Source: Candidatus Cohnella colombiensis (GTDB lineage: Bacteria; Bacillota; Bacilli; Paenibacillales; Paenibacillaceae). From it: 64,000 nt of DNA. The translations under genes and the position numbers were made by a program. Below the pieces are notes generated by a model. The model ran no database searches and had not been told where the DNA came from. It worked only from the letters and a program-made list of their open reading frames with translations. The stretch is from contig CP119317.1 of NCBI GenBank assembly GCA_029203125.1, forward strand, positions 1,426,001 to 1,490,000, given 5' to 3'. Positions 1-8,514 of the stretch are shown here, one piece after another (position 1 is the stretch's first letter; each line of letters starts with the position of its first letter).

Positions 1-513
1 AAAGTTGTGCAATATTTCATCTTAATCGGCGTACTTCTCATCGGAGGATATGCGATCGGCAATTCATTGTTTACTTCTAGTGCAGCTCTTAAAAAAGGAG
101 ATAAGCCACCTAGCTTTCGATTAGCAGACCTCAATAATGAAGCGCATGATTGGAGTCAATATGAAGGGAAGCCAGTCATTATTAACTTCTGGGGTACTTT
201 CTGTCCACCTTGTCGTGACGAGATGCCTGCATTGCAAGCTCAATACGAGAAATGGAAGTCAGAAGGTCTGGAGCTTGTCGGCATTAATCTTAGTGAAGAT
301 CGCTTGATGGTAAAGCGATTTATTAATTTAGTTGGCGTGGATTTTCCGATCCTATTAGATAATGATCGCAAGACGGAAAAGCGTTATGGCTTAAAAAATT
401 ATCCGACAACGCTTTTTGTTGGACGTGATGGAAAAATACAGGATGTGGTCATCGGAGGACCACTTTCGGAGCTGCAGATTGAGCAACATATCATTAAACT
501 TATGAAGTCCTAA
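1..513 (+). CDS. resA: ResA, membrane-anchored thiol-disulfide oxidoreductase (5' end cut)
   Basis: The frame is open to the window edge, so the true start is probably upstream; GTG at 7 is the first possible start inside. Counting from it, residues 3-20 form one membrane anchor and the rest is a thioredoxin-fold TlpA/ResA domain outside the membrane. The redox motif is Cys66-Pro-Pro-Cys69 in GTFCPPC, and a cis-Pro loop (YPTT) sits near residue 133. ResA reduces the haem-binding cysteines of apocytochrome c so that ResB/ResC can attach haem. It is the first visible gene of resABCDE, 28 bp before resB. Visible length about 170 residues against ~180 for the family, so only a few N-terminal residues are missing. 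Confidence 0.93.
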   Translation, partial: KVVQYFILIGVLLIGGYAIGNSLFTSSAALKKGDKPPSFRLADLNNEAHDWSQYEGKPVIINFWGTFCPPCRDEMPALQAQYEKWKSEGLELVGINLSEDRLMVKRFINLVGVDFPILLDNDRKTEKRYGLKNYPTTLFVGRDGKIQDVVIGGPLSELQIEQHIIKLMKS

Positions 514-541
514 TCCTAACGGGGACACTTAGGAGGACCTG

Positions 542-2248
542 ATGTTATTAGAAAATACAAAATGTGAGTGCGGTCATCAGAACCATATGGGAACCGTGTT
601 GTGTGAATCATGCGGTAAGCCATTAGTAGATGACCTCATTCAAAATGAAGACACCCCGCTTGAAATGCGCTATGACGGTGTTGCACGTCGCTCACAAAAA
701 CGAAATCCAAAGCTGATCGACCGGGTATGGAACTTTTTTTCCTCGGTAAAAATCGCAGTTTACTTAATTGTACTTGCGCTACTTGGGGCAACGTTAGGAA
801 CGATTTTTCAACAAGAGAGTACGTTCATTAATATGACAGAGCGTTCCGAGTTTGCTGCTTTCTACAAAGATAAATATGGATTCCTGGGTGAAATTTATTT
901 TACATTAGGCTTATCCCATACCTATAGCTCATGGTGGTTTATAACGCTGCTTGTGATGATCGGAACGTCACTTATTGTCTGTAGTTTGGACCGCGTCCTG
1001 CCACTGTATCGCGCACTATCCAAGCAACAGATTCGCAAGCATCTGCAATTCATCAATCGACAACAGGTCGTATATTCCGGAACGATCGAGGGCGATTCGC
1101 ACGATTGGGTACAGGATGTCGCGCAACAGATGAAGAAGCGACATTATCGGGTGCATAGAGATGGAGACGCGCTGCTCGCTGAGAAAAACCGATTCAGTCG
1201 TTGGGGACCGTATATTAACCATATTGGCCTCATTATTTTTCTACTAGCGGTCCTCGGTCGCGGTATTCCAAGCTGGCATATGGACCAGTATTTGGCGTTG
1301 TATGAAGGGGAAACAAGACAAATTCCGGAAACGAATTTGTACATCAAAAATGTTGATTTTACTCGTGAACTATATGATGAAGATCAGTTGGCTTCAAATC
1401 AGAAGGGTACAGAAGTCGTAAAGGTATTTAAGACAGAAGCAATCTTATACGAATGTGTCGATCTTTGTGATGATCCGACGCAAGCCCCTGTTCTAGAAGA
1501 AGTGCTGCAACACGATATCGAGGTTAATAGTGCGCTGAGCTATAAGGGGTATTCGATCTATCAGAATAGCTTTAATCAAATGGTTAGATTAATTTCGGTA
1601 CATCCCACATTAATTGAAGTTGCTACTGGTGACTCAATAGGCGCATTTGATCTTATGGCAGATGAGCCTGATGTGGACTACTCCGTTGGAGACTATTCAT
1701 TAGAGTTAGTTGACTACTATCCGAACTTCGGGTGGGACGCGCAAGGCCGGTTCATGACGATCAATCGCGAACCGAACAACCCTGCTTATTTTTTACGGAT
1801 AACGGGTCCTGACATTCGTGCTGAAGGTGAAATCTATGTTTATTTCCCACTACCTAAGTCTAATGTTGAAGTGAAAAAGCTGAATCAATATTTTGTAAGC
1901 AGCGGTGCTAGTACGGGTAGATTTGATTTCAAAGTTGAAAAGCCGCTTATAGATGGTAAAATGAATAATGTAAAATATTCCGAATATACGACGTATCTCA
2001 ACATTCGTAAAGATTTAGCGATGCCTTATATTTGGTTCGGTGCTGCGATCTCGATGATTGGACTAATTATGGGTTTCTACTGGCAACACAGACGAATATG
2101 GCTTCGTGTGGATCAAGGAGTCGTATCGCTAGGTGCACATACGAATAAAAATAGCTATGGACTTAGAGCAGACGTAGCTATGGCTTTAGAGCGAACAGGC
2201 ATTAAGATTGATGCGAAATCGCTCGATAATAGGAGGAATATACGTTGA
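542..2248 (+). CDS. resB: Cytochrome c biogenesis protein ResB
   Basis: 568-residue ResB/Ccs1 protein, part of the system II haem-handling complex that delivers haem to apocytochrome c outside the membrane. Four hydrophobic segments are visible (about residues 70-90, 128-150, 222-242 and 494-516) with a large extracytoplasmic region between the third and fourth, as in the family. An AGGAGG site lies just before the ATG. The N-terminus carries Cys8-x-Cys10 and Cys21-x-x-Cys24, a small zinc-ribbon-like knuckle ahead of the first membrane segment that the classical B. subtilis protein lacks as far as I recall. The end overlaps resC by 4 bp, which suggests translational coupling. Confidence 0.95.
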   Translation: MLLENTKCECGHQNHMGTVLCESCGKPLVDDLIQNEDTPLEMRYDGVARRSQKRNPKLIDRVWNFFSSVKIAVYLIVLALLGATLGTIFQQESTFINMTERSEFAAFYKDKYGFLGEIYFTLGLSHTYSSWWFITLLVMIGTSLIVCSLDRVLPLYRALSKQQIRKHLQFINRQQVVYSGTIEGDSHDWVQDVAQQMKKRHYRVHRDGDALLAEKNRFSRWGPYINHIGLIIFLLAVLGRGIPSWHMDQYLALYEGETRQIPETNLYIKNVDFTRELYDEDQLASNQKGTEVVKVFKTEAILYECVDLCDDPTQAPVLEEVLQHDIEVNSALSYKGYSIYQNSFNQMVRLISVHPTLIEVATGDSIGAFDLMADEPDVDYSVGDYSLELVDYYPNFGWDAQGRFMTINREPNNPAYFLRITGPDIRAEGEIYVYFPLPKSNVEVKKLNQYFVSSGASTGRFDFKVEKPLIDGKMNNVKYSEYTTYLNIRKDLAMPYIWFGAAISMIGLIMGFYWQHRRIWLRVDQGVVSLGAHTNKNSYGLRADVAMALERTGIKIDAKSLDNRRNIR

Positions 2249-3504
2249 GTTGGATCGACTTTAGTGGTGATGCGTTTTTAGTAGCCTTTTTATTGTACTG
2301 CCTTTCTTTCATCGCTTATATGATTGCAGTCGGAGGCAAGCGTTGGAGCAATCGTAATCCAGAAGGTCATACTGCACGCTGGGGTAAGATTGCTTTTGTT
2401 ACTGCGGTTGTAGGGTGGGTAGCCCATCTCACATTTTTCACGACACGTTGGATTGGCTCGGGACATATTCCGACAAGTAATATGTATGAGTTTATGACGT
2501 TTCTTACGATGGCTATTATGTTGGCTTTTATTGTCGTTTATTTCATTTATCGCAATACGTTGCTTGGCGCATTCACGATGCCACTTGTCATTATCATTGC
2601 AGCCTATGCATCGGTGTTTCCATCAGAAGTTCAGCCGTTGATTCCTGCGCTGAATTCGATTTGGCTACGGATTCACGTGACGACAGCAGCACTTGGTGAG
2701 GCATTTTTTGCAGTCGGCTTTGCAGCAGCGCTCATTCAACTGATCCGTGTTGTTGACTTCACCAGTGAAGAGAAGGCGGCTCGTCGTGCTCGCCGTTGGA
2801 CGGAAATTTCGCTAGTTATCATCATAATGATCGTAGGCTTCTTAGTTGCCGTATTTGCTTTCCGGGGTGCGGGTTATGAGGCGAAGTTCAGCCAGCAAGT
2901 ATCAGTTGAAAATGATGACGGTACATCCTATACAAAGACCCGTGAGGTCACTTACTCATTGCCGCCGATCGTTAGTCCGTACAAAAGTGAAGTCGTTGCG
3001 GTTCAATCGTTCCTAGGCATGGATGAGGCTTTGTTCGAAGCTCCTTCTTGGATGAACGGTTCGAATGCAGGTCGTAAGCTGAATACGGTGATCTGGTCCA
3101 TCATAACGGGATTAATTATTTATGCCTTGATGAGATTGATTGCTAGAAAACCTTTAATTGCAGTTATTCATCCGCATTTAACGGATATTGATGCAGAGGA
3201 TCTTGAAGAAATTAGCTACCGCGCAATTGCGATTGGATTTCCGATCTTTACGCTTGGTGCGTTGATATTCGCGATGATTTGGGCGCAAATCGCTTGGTCG
3301 AGATTCTGGGGCTGGGATCCAAAGGAAGTATGGGCACTCGTTACTTGGTTGTTTTATAGCGCCTATTTGCACCTTCGTTTATCTCGCGGTTGGCAAGGAA
3401 CACGTTCGGCTTGGCTTGCGGTAATTGGCTTCCTAGTCGTCATGTTTACACTGGTTGGAGTTAACCTTATTCTTTCCGGCTTGCATTCTTATGCTGGTGT
3501 TTAG
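2245..3504 (+). CDS. resC: Cytochrome c biogenesis protein ResC (CcsA/CcmC family)
   Basis: 419-residue multi-spanning membrane protein. It contains the tryptophan-rich WWD signature of haem-handling proteins, read here as FWGWDPKEVWAL near residue 353, plus histidines in loops likely to ligate haem. With ResB it forms the cytochrome c synthetase. The TTG start at 2245 overlaps the resB stop (TTGA) and is preceded by AGGAGG at 2231. It ends 37 bp before resD. Confidence 0.95.
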   Translation: MSWIDFSGDAFLVAFLLYCLSFIAYMIAVGGKRWSNRNPEGHTARWGKIAFVTAVVGWVAHLTFFTTRWIGSGHIPTSNMYEFMTFLTMAIMLAFIVVYFIYRNTLLGAFTMPLVIIIAAYASVFPSEVQPLIPALNSIWLRIHVTTAALGEAFFAVGFAAALIQLIRVVDFTSEEKAARRARRWTEISLVIIIMIVGFLVAVFAFRGAGYEAKFSQQVSVENDDGTSYTKTREVTYSLPPIVSPYKSEVVAVQSFLGMDEALFEAPSWMNGSNAGRKLNTVIWSIITGLIIYALMRLIARKPLIAVIHPHLTDIDAEDLEEISYRAIAIGFPIFTLGALIFAMIWAQIAWSRFWGWDPKEVWALVTWLFYSAYLHLRLSRGWQGTRSAWLAVIGFLVVMFTLVGVNLILSGLHSYAGV

Positions 3505-3541
3505 TAGATTGAACTAGAGAGCATTCGAGGAGGAGTTATGC

Positions 3542-4252
3542 ATGATGGGTAATCGAATTTTAGTCGTAGATGATGAAGAAAGAATTCGTCGATTGCTTCG
3601 GATGTATTTAGAGAAGGAAGGCTTCGTCATTGATGAAGCAGAGGACGGAGAAACCGCATTGCGCAAAGCGTTGCAAGAGGACTTCGATCTTATTGTACTC
3701 GATATTATGTTGCCAGGTATCGATGGGAACGAAGTATGCGCGCGTCTTCGCGGGCAAAAAACAACTCCTGTATTGATGCTTACTGCCAAAGGTGAAGAGA
3801 TCAACCGCGTACAAGGCTTTGAAGTAGGCGCTGATGATTATGTTGTGAAGCCATTTAGTCCAAGAGAGGTCATCTTCCGGATTAAAGCGATTTTACGTCG
3901 TTCTTCGGCCACTGCTTTTTTGTCGAAGGATACGAATACAAGCAACAACATCGTGTTCCCATGCTTAATTATTGAACATGATGCACACCGTGTAACTGCG
4001 AGTGGACAAGAAGTCAATCTCACCCCTAAAGAATACGAGCTCTTGCACTACTTGGCTAGCTCACCAGATAAAGTATTTTCACGCGAGGAGCTGCTGAAGG
4101 ACGTATGGAACTACGACTTCTTCGGTGATTTGCGTACGGTTGATACGCATGTCAAGCGACTTCGTGAAAAGTTGAATCGTGTGTCTACGGATGCAGCCTC
4201 GATGATTACGACGGTATGGGGTGTAGGCTACAAGCTGGAGGCAGCGAAGTAA
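3542..4252 (+). CDS. resD: Response regulator ResD (OmpR/PhoB type)
   Basis: 236 residues: receiver domain with acidic pocket Asp10-Asp11, phosphoacceptor Asp54 (VLDIMLPG), Thr81 and Lys103 (KPFSP), then a winged-helix DNA-binding domain at about 135-234. In Bacillus, ResD activates aerobic and anaerobic respiration genes, including resABC and qcr, which also lie in this window. A CGAGGAGGAG site sits before the start. ATG 3545 is an equally possible start one codon later; ATG 3538 is out of frame. The sensor kinase follows after 3 bp. Confidence 0.95.
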   Translation: MMGNRILVVDDEERIRRLLRMYLEKEGFVIDEAEDGETALRKALQEDFDLIVLDIMLPGIDGNEVCARLRGQKTTPVLMLTAKGEEINRVQGFEVGADDYVVKPFSPREVIFRIKAILRRSSATAFLSKDTNTSNNIVFPCLIIEHDAHRVTASGQEVNLTPKEYELLHYLASSPDKVFSREELLKDVWNYDFFGDLRTVDTHVKRLREKLNRVSTDAASMITTVWGVGYKLEAAK

Positions 4253-4255
4253 CCT

Positions 4256-5707
4256 ATGGCCATCTGGAGAACGGTCGTTGGCAAAATGTGGCTAACGATC
4301 ATTGGGCTCGTTGCAGTCGTCATCATAACACTTGGTTTTTTCTTGTTACAATATATAGACGTTAAATTTTCAGTCGATCCAGTAAAAATAAAGCATCTCT
4401 TTATTTTTTCTGGGGCGATCGGCTTTCTTCTTACGACCTTTTTCGCATTTTTTTTACTGACGAAGATTACACAACCCCTTCGTGAAATTAGAGATGCAGC
4501 AGATTGTATTGGTCAGGGTGATTACACGACACGTGTTCAAATTAGATCAACAGATGAAATCGGCGATTTGGCGAACACGTTTAATCAGATGGCTTCAGAG
4601 CTAAATACGCTTTTCCGTGACTTGCAGCATGAACGAGATCAATTGAGTGGTGTGCTCAAAAGCATGACGGACGCGGTTATCTTTTTCAATGCATCAGGAG
4701 TAGCCATGTTGACGAATCCACAAGGGAAAACGTTGCTGGATGATTGGACAATGGTCGATCATTTGGATGTGGATGCTGAGGGACAATTTAGTGGCGTACC
4801 AAGCCCATTAATTGATACTTTCCGCAAAGTGAGCACGACCGGTAAAGATTTGACAGGAAAAGTTCATGTGAAAAGTGGAGTTTGGTCTGTGGTGATGACA
4901 CCGCTTGCTTCGAATGAGGAAGTAAGAGGTGTCGTTGCGGTGTTGCGTGACGTTACAGAGGAATTCCGTGTAGAGAAGCTTCGCAAAGATTTTGTAGCGA
5001 ACATCTCACATGAAATTCGCACACCATTATCAATGGTACAAGGCTACAGCGAAGCATTGCTAGACGACATCGCGGCTTCACCCGAAGAGCGACGTGATCT
5101 TGTGCAAATTATTCATGATGAATCACTTCGCATGGGACGGCTCGTGGAGGATTTGTTAGATTTGGCGCGAATGGAAGCCGGTCATCTAGAAATGAATTTC
5201 GAGCAACTCGATATGAATGGACTTTTATCGCGAGTATTTCGTAAGTTTGCGAATTTAGCGAAAGAACAAGGTATTGTGCTAACGAGAACTGCAGAGGATC
5301 CGTCGTTAGTTTTGGAGGCAGGGGATTCTGATCGATTAGAACAGGTGCTAACGAATTTGCTCGACAACGCTTTACGTCATACTGCTTCTGGTGCAGGAAT
5401 TTCGATTGCTGCTCGAAGAGTAGAGGCGACGAAGGGCGATCAGATCGAACTCGTAATCGCTGATGAAGGCCAAGGTATTGCAAGAGAAGATCTCCCTTAT
5501 GTGTTTGAGCGTTTCTATAAGGCGGACAAAGCGAGGAAGCGAGAATCTAAAGGTGGCACTGGACTCGGCCTAGCCATCGTTAAAAATCTAGTCGATGCAC
5601 ATGGTGGTAAAATTAAAGTTGCGAGCACATTCGGTGTAGGGACAACCTTCACGATTACACTCCCGGTTTCACCGCCTCGCAAGCGGGCTAAGTCTGTAAA
5701 GCGATAA
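4256..5707 (+). CDS. resE: Sensor histidine kinase ResE
   Basis: 483 residues. Two membrane helices (about 11-33 and 47-69) are joined by only ~14 residues, followed by HAMP (70-122), a PAS-like region (125-235), HisKA with phosphoacceptor His252 (NISHEIRTP), and the HATPase_c N, G1 and G2 boxes (DNALRH, DEGQGI, GGTGLGLAIV). It should phosphorylate ResD, encoded 3 bp upstream. B. subtilis ResE is about 590 residues with a sizeable extracytoplasmic domain between the helices; that domain is absent here, so sensing probably relies on the HAMP/PAS parts. Confidence 0.93.
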   Translation: MAIWRTVVGKMWLTIIGLVAVVIITLGFFLLQYIDVKFSVDPVKIKHLFIFSGAIGFLLTTFFAFFLLTKITQPLREIRDAADCIGQGDYTTRVQIRSTDEIGDLANTFNQMASELNTLFRDLQHERDQLSGVLKSMTDAVIFFNASGVAMLTNPQGKTLLDDWTMVDHLDVDAEGQFSGVPSPLIDTFRKVSTTGKDLTGKVHVKSGVWSVVMTPLASNEEVRGVVAVLRDVTEEFRVEKLRKDFVANISHEIRTPLSMVQGYSEALLDDIAASPEERRDLVQIIHDESLRMGRLVEDLLDLARMEAGHLEMNFEQLDMNGLLSRVFRKFANLAKEQGIVLTRTAEDPSLVLEAGDSDRLEQVLTNLLDNALRHTASGAGISIAARRVEATKGDQIELVIADEGQGIAREDLPYVFERFYKADKARKRESKGGTGLGLAIVKNLVDAHGGKIKVASTFGVGTTFTITLPVSPPRKRAKSVKR

Positions 5708-5789
5708 TTAATATAACGAGAGCTGTCCTAACAGGGTCAAGCTCACTTGAAAACTATCCATTTTAACAAATACACGTTCTTATGGAGAA

Positions 5790-5830
5790 AAATGGGTGGA
5801 TCAGGGGTTATTCCTGTGCCACCCATTTCG
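5790..5830. terminator. Hairpin terminator after resE
   Basis: Arms 5790-5799 (AAATGGGTGG) and 5819-5828 pair perfectly over 10 bp, with a further inner CAGG/CCTG helix. The A and T ends make it plausible in both directions. It closes the res operon 83 bp after resE. Confidence 0.6.
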
Positions 5831-6024
5831 TATTTTGATCAATTGCTATTTTCTCAGCAAATTATGGGCAAGCGATTGCCAACCGAAAACGAGTCGTACC
5901 TTTGGCAAGCTACGATATTATCGTACTGAGCCAATTTGAGACTAAGCTACTTGGCAGATTAATGGAGTAGCCACAACAAATCAGCACATGAAACGTTACG
6001 GTGAATTCGTTGCTCAAATCTAAT

Positions 6025-6155
6025 ATTGTATATGAAATTTCATACAGGATTAATCAATAAGTCAAATCTAGGAGCTATTGTATATGAAATTTCATACAGA
6101 ATTAATCAATAAGTCAAATCTAGGGGTTATTGTATATGATATTTCGTATACAAAA
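6025..6155. repeat. 52-bp tandem repeat, 2.5 copies
   Basis: Two almost identical 52-bp units start at 6025 and 6077, and a partial, more diverged third starts at 6129. Each unit contains the perfect 14-bp palindrome TATGAAATTTCATA. A still more degenerate relative of the palindrome occurs near 6185-6203. The stretch has no credible ORF. Confidence 0.9.
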
Positions 6156-6238
6156 GCCACAAACAAGGGTTACTGGGATGAATCTGTATTATTTTTCATA
6201 CAGAATGTTTGATTTATCGCTAAAAGGGCTATCCTAAA

Positions 6239-6304
6239 AGTCATGTTAAATGACTAGGGGACACCCCCATTCTATCGTCGTTATTTTTGCGGGGGGTGTA
6301 TCCC
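6239..6304. other. Strong inverted repeats in the resE-serA gap
   Basis: AGTCAT (6239-6244) pairs with ATGACT (6250-6255). Immediately after, GGGGACACCCCC at 6257-6268 faces GGGGGGTGTATCCC at 6291-6304 and can form a long GC-rich hairpin with a ~22-nt loop. It is not followed by a T-run on either strand. It may be the relic end of a mobile element; no transposase is present. Confidence 0.45.
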
Positions 6305-6355
6305 ATTACGGTTTGGAGAGTGTGTTCGGAAAGATTAAGAACAACCGGGGATTCC

Positions 6356-6449
6356 GGCGTTTTCTTCTTCGTGGCTTGCCGAATGTAAGCTTAGAGGTCT
6401 GATGGCTATCGCTTGCCACAATCCAATCTGCTGAATATAGCAGCAATCA
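6356..6449. repeat. Dispersed ~90-bp repeat, copy 1
   Basis: This stretch aligns over its whole length with 24694-24783, roughly two thirds identical by eye. Shared blocks include GTGGCTT, TAGARGTC, TGGCT and a terminal small hairpin (CTGCT...AGCAG). Neither copy is coding. It could be a decayed mobile element or a structured noncoding element. Confidence 0.45.
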
Positions 6450-6485
6450 GTATTGCAACAATCTAACCTCCTGTACGACGTACGC

Positions 6486-6612
6486 AGTGACAATTTTTAT
6501 CATTACAGCGAGCTATGTGGAGTAGTTGGTGCCTGTAGTGACAATTTTTATCATTACAGCGTGCGATGGAGAGAATTTGGTGCTATTAGTGATAGTTTTT
6601 ATCATTGCAGTA
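6486..6612. repeat. 51-bp tandem repeat, 2.5 copies
   Basis: Units start at 6486, 6537 and 6588 (exact 51-bp spacing); the third is truncated and diverged. Each begins with an AT-rich dyad; in the middle copy CTGTAGTGA (6533-6541) faces TCATTACAG (6551-6559) with one mismatch. It lies 40 bp upstream of the serA terminator and has no coding potential. Confidence 0.85.
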
Positions 6613-6654
6613 AGCTGTTCCCTTGACTAGGAGGAAAGAAAGTTTATTACAGAA

Positions 6655-6697
6655 AAAGGACCGCGGAGAATGGTGTCCCGCGATCCTTTATTTTTTT
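6655..6697. terminator. Bidirectional terminator downstream of serA
   Basis: Arms 6655-6666 and 6677-6689 form a 12-13 bp GC-rich stem with one mismatch. The right flank is an uninterrupted T-run on the plus strand, and the left flank gives a T-rich tail on the minus strand, so it can end serA (minus strand) as well as transcripts from the left. Confidence 0.75.
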
Positions 6698-6705
6698 CTT
6701 ACAAA

Positions 6706-8298
6706 TTAGTCTAGATAAACAACTTTAGCTTTGTTCAAATCAGGAAGATCAACGAGTTGGCTGATTACTTCTTTGGCTACGCCCTTATCGACTGCGAGCA
6801 CCATGATTGCATCTCCGCCGACGAGTACCCGACCTACTTGCATCGTAGCAATGTTGACATCGTTGGAGCCTAGCAATGTGCCTACACGGCCGATAATACC
6901 TGGTTTATCGGAATGTGAGATCAGAAGGATGTGACCTTGTGGCTCAACATCAACCGGGAAGCGGTCAATGAGCGTAATACGTGGACCAAAACCGTTCAGC
7001 AACGTACCCGAAACTAAACGTTCTTCTTTGTCCGTACGTAGCTTGACGCTCACTTGATTCGTGAAGCCCTTCGTAGCGTGCGACTTCGTAATGACGATGT
7101 TCACGCCGCGAGTCTTCAGCAGGTGCATTGCGTTCACAACGTTTACTTGATCTGCGCCGAGATGGTGGGAAAGTACACCTTCAACGACACGACGGGTTAA
7201 CGGTTGTGTATCGACATCCGCTAGGTCGCCGGAGTAAGTAACGTTAATTTCTTGCACTGGACCATGAGCCATTTGAGCAACTAAGCTACCAAGCTTCTTC
7301 CCGAGCGAGAAGTAAGGCTCAAGCTTAGATAGAACATCAGCAGGAACAGGAGGCATATTAACTGCATTTTTGAACGCTTCACCACGCAAAATATGAAGGA
7401 ATTGTTCAGATACGTCGATCGCAACATTTTCTTGAGCTTCAATCGTGGAAGCGCCAAGATGCGGAGTTACGATAACTTTAGGATGGTTTAAGAAAGGATG
7501 GTCTGCAGCAGGAGGTTCTACTTCGAATACGTCAAAAGCAGCACCTGCAACGCGACCTTCATTAATTGCATCGATTAGTGCATTCTCGTCAATAATTCCA
7601 CCGCGAGCGCAGTTTACGATCCGAACTCCTGGTTTAATACGTGCAAACTGTTCCTTGCCAATCATATGGCGCGTCTCAGGTGTAAGTGGTGTATGCACAG
7701 TAATGAAGTCTGCATCGCGAATAATGTCATCAACAGTAGACAAACGCACTCCAAGCTTGTCTGCACGCTCTTCAGTCAAAAATGGATCATAGCCGTATAC
7801 TTCCATGCCGAAAGCTTTAGCACGAGCAGCAACTTCGCTACCGATTCTGCCCATCCCGAGGACGCCGAGAACTTTATTGCGAAGCTCAACACCTAAGAAA
7901 GATTTGCGATCCCATTCTCCGCTAACCGTCTTCATATACGCTTGAGGAATATGACGAGCTAGAGCCATCATCATCGCAAACGTATGCTCACATGTCGTAA
8001 TCGTGTTCCCGTCTGGAGCATTAATAACGATAATACCACGCTTAGTTGCTGCATCAAGATCGATATTGTCTACACCAACGCCAGCACGACCGATGACTTT
8101 CAATTGCGTTCCTGCAGTCATAATGCGTTCCGTAACGCGTGTTTGGCTACGTACGAGCAAAGCATCGTATTCACCGATAATCGCGACTAGCTCGTCTTCG
8201 CTTAATCCGATTTTTTTGTCAATCGTGATGTCTGGTGCTTCGACAAGCAGGGAAATACCTAAATCACTAATTGGATCCGATACCAGTACCTTAAACAT
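6706..8298 (-). CDS. serA: D-3-phosphoglycerate dehydrogenase SerA
   Basis: 530 residues, the long (type 1) form: catalytic and NAD-binding domains, an intervening ASB domain, and a C-terminal ACT domain (about 455-530). It oxidises 3-phosphoglycerate to phosphohydroxypyruvate, the first step of serine synthesis. Visible motifs: GMGRIG (148-153) for NAD, Arg232 (CARGG), Glu261 and His280 (TPHLGAST) of the catalytic triad. The ACT region suggests control by serine. It is monocistronic on the minus strand with an AAGGGGG ribosome site and a structured leader (see 8321-8394). Confidence 0.96.
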   Translation of the reverse strand: MFKVLVSDPISDLGISLLVEAPDITIDKKIGLSEDELVAIIGEYDALLVRSQTRVTERIMTAGTQLKVIGRAGVGVDNIDLDAATKRGIIVINAPDGNTITTCEHTFAMMMALARHIPQAYMKTVSGEWDRKSFLGVELRNKVLGVLGMGRIGSEVAARAKAFGMEVYGYDPFLTEERADKLGVRLSTVDDIIRDADFITVHTPLTPETRHMIGKEQFARIKPGVRIVNCARGGIIDENALIDAINEGRVAGAAFDVFEVEPPAADHPFLNHPKVIVTPHLGASTIEAQENVAIDVSEQFLHILRGEAFKNAVNMPPVPADVLSKLEPYFSLGKKLGSLVAQMAHGPVQEINVTYSGDLADVDTQPLTRRVVEGVLSHHLGADQVNVVNAMHLLKTRGVNIVITKSHATKGFTNQVSVKLRTDKEERLVSGTLLNGFGPRITLIDRFPVDVEPQGHILLISHSDKPGIIGRVGTLLGSNDVNIATMQVGRVLVGGDAIMVLAVDKGVAKEVISQLVDLPDLNKAKVVYLD

Positions 8299-8320
8299 GA
8301 AGAATCCCCCTTCGATAGAT

Positions 8321-8394
8321 AAAAAATACCCTCTACACCATCGCCGCGAGCAGCGGACTTCAGATGCGTAGAGGGTGACTCCGCTAGTGTCACT
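8321..8394 (-). promoter_or_regulatory. serA leader hairpins; possible transcription attenuator
   Basis: On the minus strand, ACCCTCTAC (8368-8376) pairs with GTAGAGGGTA (8327-8336), and a run of six T follows directly, only ~22 nt before the serA start codon. That is a terminator inside the leader. Just upstream, GTGAC...GTCAC (8376-8394) forms a second small hairpin sharing its last bases with the terminator, so the two could compete. No T-box core (TGGNACCGCG) and no riboswitch I recognise is present. Confidence 0.5.
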
Positions 8395-8434
8395 GCTTGA
8401 ACTTCAATGCTGTAAATGAACGATCATATTCCAT

Positions 8435-8468
8435 AACCCTTACTATTTTATAGCAAGGGTTCAGTCAA
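8435..8468 (-). promoter_or_regulatory. Putative serA promoter overlapped by a palindrome
   Basis: The 27-bp inverted repeat 8435-8461 (AACCCTT ... AAGGGTT with nearly perfect inner arms) lies directly beside a minus-strand TTGACT (8463-8468) that could be a -35 box. A weak -10 (TAGTAA, 17-bp spacing) would fall inside the palindrome. This is the expected geometry of a repressor operator, but the promoter assignment is uncertain. Confidence 0.3.
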
Positions 8469-8514
8469 TGCAATGACGAAAATCCGAAATTTCTTTTTGT
8501 TAATAGCTTATAAA

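Noticed and set aside
5747..5929. 60-codon ORF after resE
   Set aside because: It spans the resE terminator hairpin and has no ribosome site.
6231..6304. Insertion sequence end
   Set aside because: The inverted repeats recall IS termini, but no transposase, partner end or target duplication is visible.
8321..8394. T-box in the serA leader
   Set aside because: The conserved T-box core and specifier stem-loop are not found; only the terminator hairpin remains.
8299..8514. Protein gene opposite serA (plus-strand ORFs 8003-8371)
   Set aside because: Shadow of serA codons extending into its leader hairpin; no start signal.
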